Shown here in pieces: positions 1-7,117 of a stretch of DNA of 64,000 nucleotides. The notes under the pieces were generated by a model, which was not told where the DNA came from, searched no databases, and saw only the letters and a list, made by a program, of their open reading frames with translations. The DNA lies in NCBI GenBank assembly GCA_964640435.1, contig CAZXFJ010000002.1, forward strand, positions 4,992 to 68,991, in the 5' to 3' direction. Origin of the DNA: GWA1-39-11 sp964640435. GTDB lineage: Bacteria; Patescibacteriota; Microgenomatia; Levybacterales; GWA1-39-11. The translations under genes and the position numbers were made by a program. Numbering within the stretch: the stretch's first letter is position 1; every line of letters starts with the position of its first letter.

Positions 1-1
1 A

Positions 2-316
2 GATATCTTAAATTTTATGGTAAATCCAGATTATAAAGAGCCTGAATGGCCTAAAGATTATTGGCCAGAAAAGTCTGAAAAGGCAAATCGTGTTCAGTGG
101 GCAAAAACTATTCGGGATTTTAAGAAAGATCAGAAGGAACTAGTAAAACTTGTAAAAGATAATAAGATAGATCTGTATAAAAAAATTCCTAAAGGAACAG
201 GGCAAACCGTATTTCGAGAAATATTTGTTGTAACAGATCATAATGCATATCACATCGGAGAATTTGCAATTATGAGACAAGCGCTCAATGCATGGGGAAA
301 AAGCCACAAGAGTTAA
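2..316 (+). CDS. DinB-like domain protein, C-terminal part (5' cut by window)
   Basis: The frame is open from base 2, so the ATG at 17 is probably internal and the gene starts outside the window. The visible part is about 104 residues. It ends with a segment like the last helix of DinB/YfiT-type four-helix bundles: DHNAYHIGEFAIMRQAL followed by a Trp. In that family the two His of the HxxxH pair (here in DHNAYH) help bind a divalent metal. DinB-like proteins are often thiol-transferases or damage-associated proteins, but the exact reaction cannot be told from this fragment. The stop overlaps the stop of the convergent chromate-transporter gene by four bases. Family call moderately sure, function unknown. 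Confidence 0.6.
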   Translation, partial: DILNFMVNPDYKEPEWPKDYWPEKSEKANRVQWAKTIRDFKKDQKELVKLVKDNKIDLYKKIPKGTGQTVFREIFVVTDHNAYHIGEFAIMRQALNAWGKSHKS

Positions 317-852
317 ATAAAACTGTGAATTGGAGAATAGTAGAGAATAATTCCTAAAATACTTGCCAGGATAAAGCTTAAAAACCCATTAATTTTTATA
401 ATTTTCGCCATAACTATCATTGAAATAAACACTATCCACGGAATTCCACTTATTAACACACTTTGGCCAATTGATGCAGTTGCTGAAAAAATAAGTCCAA
501 TTGATACAACAGTAATTCCTTTTATTAAATGATTTACAATCTCAACATCTTTAAATTTTTGATAGCCTTTCATCATTGGGATCATTAATAATCCAGGAAT
601 AATAATAGAAATAGATGAAAGAACTGCTCCAAATGGTCCAAAAAGAAAATATCCAATTGCAGCAATATACAGGTTAACTTGTCCGGGTGTGACACGTGCT
701 ATTGCATATGCGTAAAGTAATTGGTCTTGAGTTATTGCATGATGATTTACAACCAGTGCTTGTTGTAGAAGAGGCAACATTACGGGACCATTACCAAATG
801 TGATAATGGTATCAAACATTAATGTCCAAAGAAGATCAATAAGGGAGATCAT
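313..852 (-). CDS. chrA: Chromate transporter (CHR family), C-terminal half-protein
   Basis: This 179-residue polytopic membrane protein matches one CHR domain. It has an N-terminal FGNGPVMLPLL segment, the TPGQVN motif that corresponds to the PGP motif of the family, and a conserved IIIPG further on. Full-length ChrA carries two such domains in one chain. Here they are separate genes: the ATG at 852 overlaps the end of the upstream half-gene by 17 bases, so the two are translated together and probably form a heterodimer. CHR proteins export chromate by proton antiport in characterised bacteria; other anion substrates are possible. The family is clear; the substrate is inferred. Confidence 0.85.
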   Translation of the reverse strand: MISLIDLLWTLMFDTIITFGNGPVMLPLLQQALVVNHHAITQDQLLYAYAIARVTPGQVNLYIAAIGYFLFGPFGAVLSSISIIIPGLLMIPMMKGYQKFKDVEIVNHLIKGITVVSIGLIFSATASIGQSVLISGIPWIVFISMIVMAKIIKINGFLSFILASILGIILYYSPIHSFI

Positions 853-1399
853 GGCCCCCCTTTACTGTTGAGAAAATTATTATTCCTAAAACTCCTCCAG
901 CAATAATAACGAGTGCTACATTAATACTTAATACAAATGTAGCTATAAATGCAGCTGTTGCAAACGCAATTAAAAGAGGAGAGTGAAAAACATCTTTTCC
1001 CATGCTTATCGCTGAAATAAAAATAAGACCAACTGCAGCAGGTAGTACTGAATAATTAATAAGATCAAAGAAATGACTATCTTTAAGAACTGTATAGAAT
1101 GCAGCCAAAATTAATGTTAAAGTAAAACCTGGTAACATTACTCCTAAAAGCGCTACTAGAATTCCAAAAAGGTTTTTATATTTGTATCCAATTCCAATAG
1201 CAAGGGCTGTGACCGTGCCACTTGGGACAATCCTTCCAACAGCAAAAAGAGACATAAATTCACTACGACTCATAAATTTATGTTTTTGAACGAGCTCATG
1301 CTCCATTGCAAAGACAACTGCAAGTCCTCCACCTAGGGCAAAACCAGCTTTCAAGAAAATAAAAAATAACTGCCTATATGTCATTTCTTTTTTTGTCAT
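836..1399 (-). CDS. chrA: Chromate transporter (CHR family), N-terminal half-protein
   Basis: This is the second half of a split short-chain chromate transporter, about 187 residues from the ATG at 1399. It shows FALGGGLAVVFAMEHELV, the usual GGG-plus-ExxxxE start of a CHR domain, then VPSG in place of PGP and a VMLPG loop. A GTG at 1435 would add 12 residues (RHPRYFFLVFP-type) that look unlike the family, so I prefer 1399; 1384 is another option. The gene overlaps the downstream half by 17 bases. An exact TATAAT on the minus strand at 1451-1456 is a likely promoter for the pair. The PSG replacement of PGP is a deviation worth noting. Confidence 0.82.
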   Translation of the reverse strand: MTKKEMTYRQLFFIFLKAGFALGGGLAVVFAMEHELVQKHKFMSRSEFMSLFAVGRIVPSGTVTALAIGIGYKYKNLFGILVALLGVMLPGFTLTLILAAFYTVLKDSHFFDLINYSVLPAAVGLIFISAISMGKDVFHSPLLIAFATAAFIATFVLSINVALVIIAGGVLGIIIFSTVKGGHDLPY

Positions 1400-1450
1400 A
1401 GGAAAGACCAGGAAGAAGTAACGGGGATGTCTCACTCACAGGTCCAGTAT

Positions 1451-1456
1451 ATTATA
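1451..1456 (-). promoter_or_regulatory. -10 box for the chromate transporter pair
   Basis: The minus strand reads TATAAT here. A transcript would start near 1444, about 9 bases before the alternative GTG and 45 before the preferred ATG at 1399. No good -35 is visible. Confidence 0.45.
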
Positions 1457-1468
1457 CAAAAAATTTGG

Positions 1469-1474
1469 TAAAAT
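1469..1474 (+). promoter_or_regulatory. Extended -10 box, probably leaderless
   Basis: TAAAAT preceded by TGG (extended -10, TGn) ends six bases before the ATG at 1481. The expected start of transcription falls on or next to the start codon and no Shine-Dalgarno sequence fits between them. Confidence 0.5.
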
Positions 1475-1480
1475 TTAGAG

Positions 1481-2770
1481 ATGAATAATCCAGAGGTACC
1501 AACAGGACGAAGACCCCATGTGGTTGAGCTTCGATATTCTGAAGAGGGGTTAGATACAGAGCAGAAAAAACTTCTTGGAATATATAAGGATGTTGTTGTT
1601 GAAACTGGAAATGTTTGGGATTCCTTACTAAAAATTGGTGAGCAACCAGTAGGTTTTTCTCGTGATGAGTTAGCAGGTGTTACTAAGCGAAACCCAGGAT
1701 ACAATTTTATATTTGAAGTTGATCAAGGTTCTCTTGGGGCAATGCCATACGAGCTTTTGCTCGCAAAACCTCTTGCTCCAATTTTGTCATCACTCTCTGA
1801 AGCAATTGAGGTGACAAGTGATCCTGATGAAAAAAGATATCTTGAGGGCACAATTGGCGCATTGAGAGACGGACAATATGAAGATGGAATGCGTGAATGG
1901 ATAAATAATAACCCAAAAATTGGACTTACTGTTGGGTATTTTCAATATAAAGATCGGTCTCGTACTGAACATGCTTTATCTGCATGGGTTGGAATAAAAG
2001 ATGATGATATGACTGAGTTAGCAACAAGAATTGGAGACATCTACAAAAGAACATATGGATCTAATGTTAAGGTTGTTAATCGCGCCGAAAGAAGTGTAAT
2101 TTTTGGGGGAGACATAGCAGATGCCCCAACAATTCCTGGTGCTGGCGCATTACCAAACGAACAAGGATGGAGAGAAAGACATGGAACCAAGATAACATTC
2201 TTTTTAAATTCAACTGAAAAGACAAATGAGGAAAAGCTTCCAATAACTCGCTCAATATGGGATGAGGCCTCAGAATATACTGACGACGAATTTAAGACAC
2301 TCGGTTTTAAATTGCTTGCAGCGCATGAGAATATGCATCCTGCTACAAGGCATGACAATGACGAGGCAAGACTTACAAACAACTTCACGTATATTAGTGA
2401 AACACTATGTGATGTTTTAGCGCAAAAATTATCCGGAGATTTAATTGACCAATTAATTTCTAAAAAAGAATTGAGAGCTGCAATTCCATCCATTGTATCA
2501 ACAGCGTTGACACTAAGACGGAAAGGAATGCCACTTAACTACCCGCACATGCAAGGATGGGCAACAATTACAAATTACATGATTGAAAATGGCGGAGTAG
2601 AAATTGATAATCGAAAGTTAAAGCTAGGTTCAGACGAGCAAATGAGAAGTGCAATTCTTGGCTTAACAGAAAGACTCGAAGATATTATAAGACGCGGAAA
2701 CAATGAAGACGCAAAAACATTACTTGAAGCTTATGGTGATGCGAGAGTTTTTGATAAGTTAATTAATTAA
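1481..2770 (+). CDS. Putative zinc metallopeptidase, M49 (DPP III/Nudix-associated)-like
   Basis: The 429-residue protein carries an HEXXH motif, H282-E-N-M-H286, and 21 residues later E307 in SETLCD, the ExxxD arrangement used for the third zinc ligand in gluzincins. About 60 residues before the HEXXH lies GAGALPNEQGWRERHGTK. It resembles the LPND...RE.KGSK stretch of M49-type Zn hydrolases (dipeptidyl peptidase III and the peptidase part of plant NUDT3-like proteins). I see no signal peptide or membrane helix, so it should be cytoplasmic. It stands alone between divergent chrA and a convergent membrane-protein gene. Substrate unknown. The motif is seen directly; the family link is from memory of conserved blocks and is moderately sure. 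Confidence 0.55.
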   Translation: MNNPEVPTGRRPHVVELRYSEEGLDTEQKKLLGIYKDVVVETGNVWDSLLKIGEQPVGFSRDELAGVTKRNPGYNFIFEVDQGSLGAMPYELLLAKPLAPILSSLSEAIEVTSDPDEKRYLEGTIGALRDGQYEDGMREWINNNPKIGLTVGYFQYKDRSRTEHALSAWVGIKDDDMTELATRIGDIYKRTYGSNVKVVNRAERSVIFGGDIADAPTIPGAGALPNEQGWRERHGTKITFFLNSTEKTNEEKLPITRSIWDEASEYTDDEFKTLGFKLLAAHENMHPATRHDNDEARLTNNFTYISETLCDVLAQKLSGDLIDQLISKKELRAAIPSIVSTALTLRRKGMPLNYPHMQGWATITNYMIENGGVEIDNRKLKLGSDEQMRSAILGLTERLEDIIRRGNNEDAKTLLEAYGDARVFDKLIN

Positions 2771-2773
2771 CTT
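2756..2773. repeat. Perfect 18-bp palindrome over two convergent stop codons
   Basis: AAGTTAATTAATTAACTT is its own reverse complement. It supplies the TAA stop of the plus-strand gene (ending 2770) and that of the minus-strand gene (ending 2763). It may form a short AT hairpin on either transcript, but there is no T-run that would make a classical terminator. Confidence 0.6.
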
Positions 2774-3329
2774 CGAGAAGATTCCCGTTGTCTTGAATTT
2801 CATATTTTTCTATAACTTCAATATTCGGCTCCATCGACATCGGTGCATTTTCTGGCCTATCCATATAGAAAAGCATGACAAGTCCATTTTTATATTTAGC
2901 TGAATCCTCTATGTTTAGAGATTTTATTTTAATTCTGTCTCCGAGTGGAATGAGCTGTGAATAAACAACTTTCCCATCGATTTTGGATGCAGTAACTAAT
3001 GAATAAAAGGTTCCTGATCCACCGGGCGAATCAACAATTATAGCAGCTGCATGATTCCCATCAGGACTTGCTGTTGCATTCATAATTAGAGCTACATGTT
3101 GCTTGTTGGAACTTTCATAAGCACCCCTTCTAAATGTTATTGGTTCTTCATTAATATTTATTGTAAAGTTATCAAAGCCAAATGGTTTTTTCTGCATTGT
3201 TTGAATATCTGTTGGTGTTGGAGCAAATGAGTGTTTATGGGTTACAAAGTAACCAATAAGGACAAGTATTAGGAAGGTAATAATGATCCAAAAGATTTTC
3301 ATTTTCTTTTTATTTGTACTTTTTGCCAT
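2763..3329 (-). CDS. Membrane-anchored hypothetical protein
   Basis: The 188-residue protein has a lysine-rich N-terminus, one hydrophobic helix at about residues 10-30 (IFWIIITFLILVLIGYFV) and an exported beta-rich remainder. The C-terminal pattern DRIKIKSLNIE...VMLFYMDRPENAPM recalls uncharacterised lipoprotein-like domains in which a GDRIKI strand is followed by a strand and a charged PM motif; I cannot assign a function. The ATG at 3329 is directly preceded by a TATACT on the minus strand (3330-3335), so the true start may be the Met at 3302, just before the helix. It is convergent with the peptidase gene and overlaps it by eight bases. Confidence 0.7.
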   Translation of the reverse strand: MAKSTNKKKMKIFWIIITFLILVLIGYFVTHKHSFAPTPTDIQTMQKKPFGFDNFTININEEPITFRRGAYESSNKQHVALIMNATASPDGNHAAAIIVDSPGGSGTFYSLVTASKIDGKVVYSQLIPLGDRIKIKSLNIEDSAKYKNGLVMLFYMDRPENAPMSMEPNIEVIEKYEIQDNGNLLEVN

Positions 3330-3368
3330 AGTATAAGTATCCTTTTAATTTCGTCTTTTTTCAAGTAT

Positions 3369-3374
3369 TATAAT
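3369..3374 (+). promoter_or_regulatory. -10 box for the uracil-DNA glycosylase operon, leaderless type
   Basis: TATAAT ends seven bases before the ATG at 3382. No clear -35 and no Shine-Dalgarno sequence are present. Confidence 0.55.
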
Positions 3375-3381
3375 CTTTGAA

Positions 3382-3927
3382 ATGAGCAAGACTTCAGACC
3401 TTCAAAAGATTGCAGTTGATATTGAAAAATGTGAAATTTGTAAGAAAAATAAACATGGGAAAGCTGTCGTTGGTGAGGGAAATCCAGATGCTGATGTAAT
3501 ATTTATAGGGGAAGCACCTGGTAGAAACGAAGCCTTAACAGGAAGACCTTTTATAGGAAGATCTGGAAGGTTGCTACGCGAAGCGATAACAGGTTTGGGA
3601 TTGAAAGAAGAAGATGTATATATAACAAGTCCTGTTAAGTATCTTCCGGATTATGTTACACCTACAGATGAAGATATAGCCCATGGAATGACCCATCTTT
3701 CAAAGCAAATTGAGGTTATTGATCCAAAAGTTTTAGTTCTGCTTGGTAGAGTTGCGGTTCGTGGAGTGCTCGGCGACAAAGTTATGATTAGCAAGCTTCA
3801 CGGGGAGTTTGTAAATAAAAATGGACGTACATACTTCATTTCGTATCATCCAGCTGCAGCAATTCGTTTTCAAAAGTTCAGGAAAGTCTTCTTAGATGAT
3901 TTTCAAAAAATTAAGGAAGTTTTATGA
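3382..3927 (+). CDS. Uracil-DNA glycosylase, family 4-like, with incomplete Fe-S ligand set
   Basis: The enzyme removes uracil from DNA to start base excision repair. The family 4 motif GEAPGRNE (residues 43-50) followed by GRPFIGRSG, and the second motif HPAA at H155, are both present in a 181-residue protein of normal length. Family 4 enzymes hold a [4Fe-4S] cluster by four Cys; C17 and C20 are here. The other two, 16 residues apart in the Thermus thermophilus enzyme, are replaced by Y87 and M103, and the protein has no other Cys. It is translationally coupled to the next gene by an ATGA overlap. Catalytic motifs look intact, so I expect activity without a normal cluster. Confidence 0.88.
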   Translation: MSKTSDLQKIAVDIEKCEICKKNKHGKAVVGEGNPDADVIFIGEAPGRNEALTGRPFIGRSGRLLREAITGLGLKEEDVYITSPVKYLPDYVTPTDEDIAHGMTHLSKQIEVIDPKVLVLLGRVAVRGVLGDKVMISKLHGEFVNKNGRTYFISYHPAAAIRFQKFRKVFLDDFQKIKEVL

Positions 3928-4985
3928 CATTTCAAGATATTCTTTCTCAAAGACTCGTAAACGAACAGCTTATTAAGACTAAATTTAAAACAGCCCGAGA
4001 TCTTGTCTCATGGTTCGGAGCAGTTCAGTCACAGGATTATCTAGGTGCAAAATGGGCTCTGGGACAACGACTTAACATAAAAGATTCTGACATCGAAAAA
4101 GAATTTAATGATGGTCGAATCATAAGAACTCATGTAATGCGTCCTACTTGGCATTTTGTGGCTCCGGAGGATATTCTGTGGATGCAAGAACTGACCTCTC
4201 CGCGTGTTAATAAGATAATGAATTATTACAACAAAAAACTGGGTTTAGATACTGAATTATTTAAAAAGACTAATAAACTTATTGAAAAAGTCCTAGCTGA
4301 AGGAAATTATTTAACAAAAATTGAGATAAAAGATCTCCTTGATAAAGAAAAAATACATACAAATACGCAAACACTTTCTCATGTTATTTCTACTGCTGAG
4401 CTTGAGGGAATTATTTGTAGTGGTCCACGTAAAGGAAATAAATTTACCTATGCATTAATTTCAGATAGGGCACCAAAGGCAAAAAAACTACCAAGAGAAG
4501 ATGCGTTAAAAGAACTAGTTAAGCGATATTTTCAGAGTCATGGACCTGCAACGATAAGAGATTTTGTTTGGTGGTCAGGATTAACCGTTCTTGATGCAAA
4601 GCTCGGAATAGAAGCGAATAAATTAAAATCAGAAACTTTGAAGGGTAAAACTTACTGGTTTTTTGAAATTGGAAAGGTAAATATTCCATCTCCGGATTTA
4701 TATTTACTTCCTAATTATGATGAATTCACTATAGCATATCAGGACCGTGATCCATTTTTAAAACCCGAAGCAATAGAGTATTTTAAAACACAAGGAAATG
4801 CTGCATTTTGGAATGCAGTTATATATAAAGGGGAAATTGCAGGTAAGTGGAAGAAGACAACAGGTAAAAATATATTAAACTTACAAGTTAAATTATTTGA
4901 TGAAGCTAAAAATGAGACAAATAAGCTTGAAAAGGAGATAGTAAAATTAGGAGATTTTTTTGAAGTTGAAATTAAATTTAACTAG
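3924..4985 (+). CDS. AlkZ/YcaQ-like winged-helix DNA glycosylase family protein
   Basis: The 353-residue protein belongs to the HTH_42 family (winged helix DNA-binding domain-containing, DNA glycosylase AlkZ-like). Visible landmarks are GAVQSQDYLGAKWALGQRL with the Q35-S-Q37 pair at the position of the catalytic QxQ of AlkZ, RTHVMRPTWHFVAPEDI, and a C-terminal PNYDEFTIAYQDR. Characterised members unhook interstrand crosslinks or remove alkylated bases; many others are untested. It overlaps the uracil-DNA glycosylase stop by four bases (ATGA), which supports a joint repair role. Its stop overlaps convergent purK by eight bases. Family sure, exact lesion inferred. Confidence 0.82.
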   Translation: MTFQDILSQRLVNEQLIKTKFKTARDLVSWFGAVQSQDYLGAKWALGQRLNIKDSDIEKEFNDGRIIRTHVMRPTWHFVAPEDILWMQELTSPRVNKIMNYYNKKLGLDTELFKKTNKLIEKVLAEGNYLTKIEIKDLLDKEKIHTNTQTLSHVISTAELEGIICSGPRKGNKFTYALISDRAPKAKKLPREDALKELVKRYFQSHGPATIRDFVWWSGLTVLDAKLGIEANKLKSETLKGKTYWFFEIGKVNIPSPDLYLLPNYDEFTIAYQDRDPFLKPEAIEYFKTQGNAAFWNAVIYKGEIAGKWKKTTGKNILNLQVKLFDEAKNETNKLEKEIVKLGDFFEVEIKFN

Positions 4986-6129
4986 TGAATCCGATTTCCT
5001 TCATGACTCTTTGTGCGCGGTTTAACAACTCTTCTCGATTATTTCCAAAATAAGTTATATGTCCTCTTTTTCTGGGAGGAAATTGTTCGCGAGGCCCTTT
5101 ATGGTACCAATGTACATATCCCCCTTCTGACTCGATGTATTCTTTATCTTCCTCGCTCATCTCTTTATAATCAACGCCTCCATTAAGGTTATGCATTAAT
5201 ACTATCTCTCCTGGTTTAGCAACCTCCGCCCTTTCGGGCAAGTGGAGTCCTGCTGCAATTGAGACCATTGCATCAAATTGAGAAAAATTTGTTCCTTCAA
5301 TGCTCCAGTGACCTGTATTATGAGTGCGTCCCGCGATTTCATTAATTCGTAACCCAAGGTTTGTATCAAAAATTTCAACTCCATATAAACCTTCGCCTTC
5401 GAGTACATTAAGTAGCTTATTGCACATTTCAGCTATTTCTTTTTCAAGTTTTTCACCAGCTCCAGAGGGATAAAATGTATGTTCAAGCATTCCATTCTTA
5501 TGAACTGATTCAACAGTTGGAAATATAATTCTTCCGCCATACGCATCTTTTCCAATAATTGTGGCGAGCTCTCGAATAAGGGGTAATCGTCTTTCAACAA
5601 CCATATCTTGACCTTCAAATTCCTTCCATGCTTCATTTAGATCCTCTAGCGTTGTAACGTGTTTATTTCCGCGTCCATCGAAACCACCTTCTGCGGTTTT
5701 GACTATCACATCATGATCGAAAACACTATAAGCATCTCTGAGTTCTTTACGACTTATTGCTGGTAGCCAAGGGGCAATTGGTATTCCGGCTTCTCTTAAT
5801 AATTCCTTTTGAGCAATTCTATTCTGGATTATTTTTGTATATTTAGGATTTGGAATTATTGGAATACCTCTTTCATCAAGCTCAACTAATCCATCAGTAT
5901 TTATATGGTCGGTATCAAGATTTATAGATCTAACGTTCCCGCCAAATGATATTTGATCTGATTTATTGTTAGGGTCTCCTTCAAATATATCGGAGGCGAA
6001 TGATGCTGGACTACCCTTTTTTCCTAAAACCAAAACGGGAATATTTCTGTCGTTTGCTGCCTGTGCAGTCATCAATGCAAGTTGTCCATCTGAAGCGATG
6101 CCTATTGGTTTTTCGGACTCTAAAGTCAT
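4978..6129 (-). CDS. purK: N5-carboxyaminoimidazole ribonucleotide synthase (PurK)
   Basis: PurK uses ATP and bicarbonate to carboxylate aminoimidazole ribonucleotide in de novo purine synthesis. This 383-residue ATP-grasp protein shows KTAEGGFDGRGN (glycine-rich ATP loop, near residues 144-155), VVERRLPLIRELA, YGVEIF and the family signature INEIAGRTHNTGHWSIEG. The C-terminal MHNLNGG and WYHKGPR segments also fit PurK. It lies 19 bases downstream of trhO on the same strand, so the two probably form an operon; a GATACT just upstream of its ATG could be an extra start signal. I see no purE in the window. Confidence 0.93.
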   Translation of the reverse strand: MTLESEKPIGIASDGQLALMTAQAANDRNIPVLVLGKKGSPASFASDIFEGDPNNKSDQISFGGNVRSINLDTDHINTDGLVELDERGIPIIPNPKYTKIIQNRIAQKELLREAGIPIAPWLPAISRKELRDAYSVFDHDVIVKTAEGGFDGRGNKHVTTLEDLNEAWKEFEGQDMVVERRLPLIRELATIIGKDAYGGRIIFPTVESVHKNGMLEHTFYPSGAGEKLEKEIAEMCNKLLNVLEGEGLYGVEIFDTNLGLRINEIAGRTHNTGHWSIEGTNFSQFDAMVSIAAGLHLPERAEVAKPGEIVLMHNLNGGVDYKEMSEEDKEYIESEGGYVHWYHKGPREQFPPRKRGHITYFGNNREELLNRAQRVMKEIGFTS

Positions 6130-6148
6130 GAAGAAATAGTATCAGAAT

Positions 6149-7045
6149 TTATTGCATTGTCAATCTCTTTTGATTCTGTTTCCAATTGTTTTTGCATGAA
6201 TCATCACAGAAGGCATATCGGGTTTCACTATCCAGACAATTATCGCAGCAAATATAATGTTTGTGGCATACATCATACATGCAATTTACATATGATTCAG
6301 ATGGTATTCCGCAAAAAGTGCATCTTCCAACGATCTCATGCTCAGGTGAATCAGTGTTAAACCCAATAGTTAAACGTTTATCAAATACATAAAGTTTCCC
6401 TTTAAAGTATTTATTTGGATACCTTTCCATAAATGTTTGTATGCCATCTTTAAGTTGGTATACGTCTTTGAAACCATTTTCAACTAAAAAGCCTGATGCT
6501 TTTTCGCATCTAACTCCACCTGTGCAAACCGTAACTACAGTTTTTCCCTTTAAATGTGCTAAGCGTGGTAGAACTTCTTTAAGCTGAAAGAAATTTTTCA
6601 TTCCCGAAGGAACAAATCCATCAAAATATCCTGACGCATATTCGTAATCATTTCTCATATCAACAATATAGAATTCTTTTTTAGACTCAAACCAATCAAA
6701 TAGTTCGTCAGCTGTAAGATATTTTCCTGTAACCTTTGTTGGATTCGTATCAACTTTAGCAGTAACAATTTCAGGACGAACTCTTACACGAAGCTCAGGA
6801 AATGATTTCCCATCACTTTCGCTTCTTTTGTAATTAATCTTAGTAAGAAGAGGATTTTTTTCTGTTTCCCGAATATATTCTTCTGTTGCTTCAACTGTTC
6901 CTTCAAGAGTTCCATTGATTCCTTCATGCGCAACGATAATTCTTCCCATAAGGCCAAGCCTTTCGCAAAGTGCTTTTTGTTCATCACGAACTTTAGCTGG
7001 ATTATCAATATTCACATACTTGTAATAAAGTAAAACTTGAAACAT
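6149..7045 (-). CDS. trhO: tRNA uridine(34) hydroxylase TrhO (rhodanese family)
   Basis: TrhO (formerly YceA) makes 5-hydroxyuridine at tRNA position 34 in an oxygen-dependent, prephenate-independent reaction. The 298-residue protein has the N-terminal ferredoxin-like part with VAHEGINGTLEG, a rhodanese domain with the loop VCTGGVRCEKAS (C174 and C180), and a C-terminal Cys-rich tail containing CTFCGIPSES, CHKHYICCDNC and CDDSC that probably binds zinc. It is the first gene of a minus-strand pair with purK. Its ATG sits eight bases after a TATAAT box. The presence of an oxygen-using enzyme is notable in a lineage usually thought fermentative. Confidence 0.93.
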   Translation of the reverse strand: MFQVLLYYKYVNIDNPAKVRDEQKALCERLGLMGRIIVAHEGINGTLEGTVEATEEYIRETEKNPLLTKINYKRSESDGKSFPELRVRVRPEIVTAKVDTNPTKVTGKYLTADELFDWFESKKEFYIVDMRNDYEYASGYFDGFVPSGMKNFFQLKEVLPRLAHLKGKTVVTVCTGGVRCEKASGFLVENGFKDVYQLKDGIQTFMERYPNKYFKGKLYVFDKRLTIGFNTDSPEHEIVGRCTFCGIPSESYVNCMYDVCHKHYICCDNCLDSETRYAFCDDSCKNNWKQNQKRLTMQ

Positions 7046-7053
7046 AGAGTTTG

Positions 7054-7059
7054 ATTATA
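7054..7059 (-). promoter_or_regulatory. -10 box for trhO-purK, near-leaderless
   Basis: The minus strand reads TATAAT, ending eight bases before the trhO ATG at 7045. The facing purB promoter lies 45 bases away. A TTCAAT/ATTGAA inverted repeat (7069-7074 and 7082-7087) sits between the two boxes and could be an operator. Confidence 0.5.
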
Positions 7060-7082
7060 CCAAATAGGTTCAATCTTGAATA

Positions 7083-7110
7083 TTGAATTAGCAAATTAGC
7101 TCGTTATAAT
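7083..7110 (+). promoter_or_regulatory. purB promoter, leaderless type
   Basis: TTGAAT (7083-7088) and TATAAT (7105-7110) are separated by 16 bases, a good sigma-70-type pair. The -10 box ends seven bases before the ATG at 7118, so the message should begin at or next to the start codon. Confidence 0.65.
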
Positions 7111-7117
7111 AGCAATT

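Noticed and set aside
2041..2493. Open frame of 150 codons on the minus strand inside the peptidase gene
   Set aside because: The plus-strand protein has an ordered HEXXH/ExxxD motif set; the reverse frame has only Ser-rich stretches.
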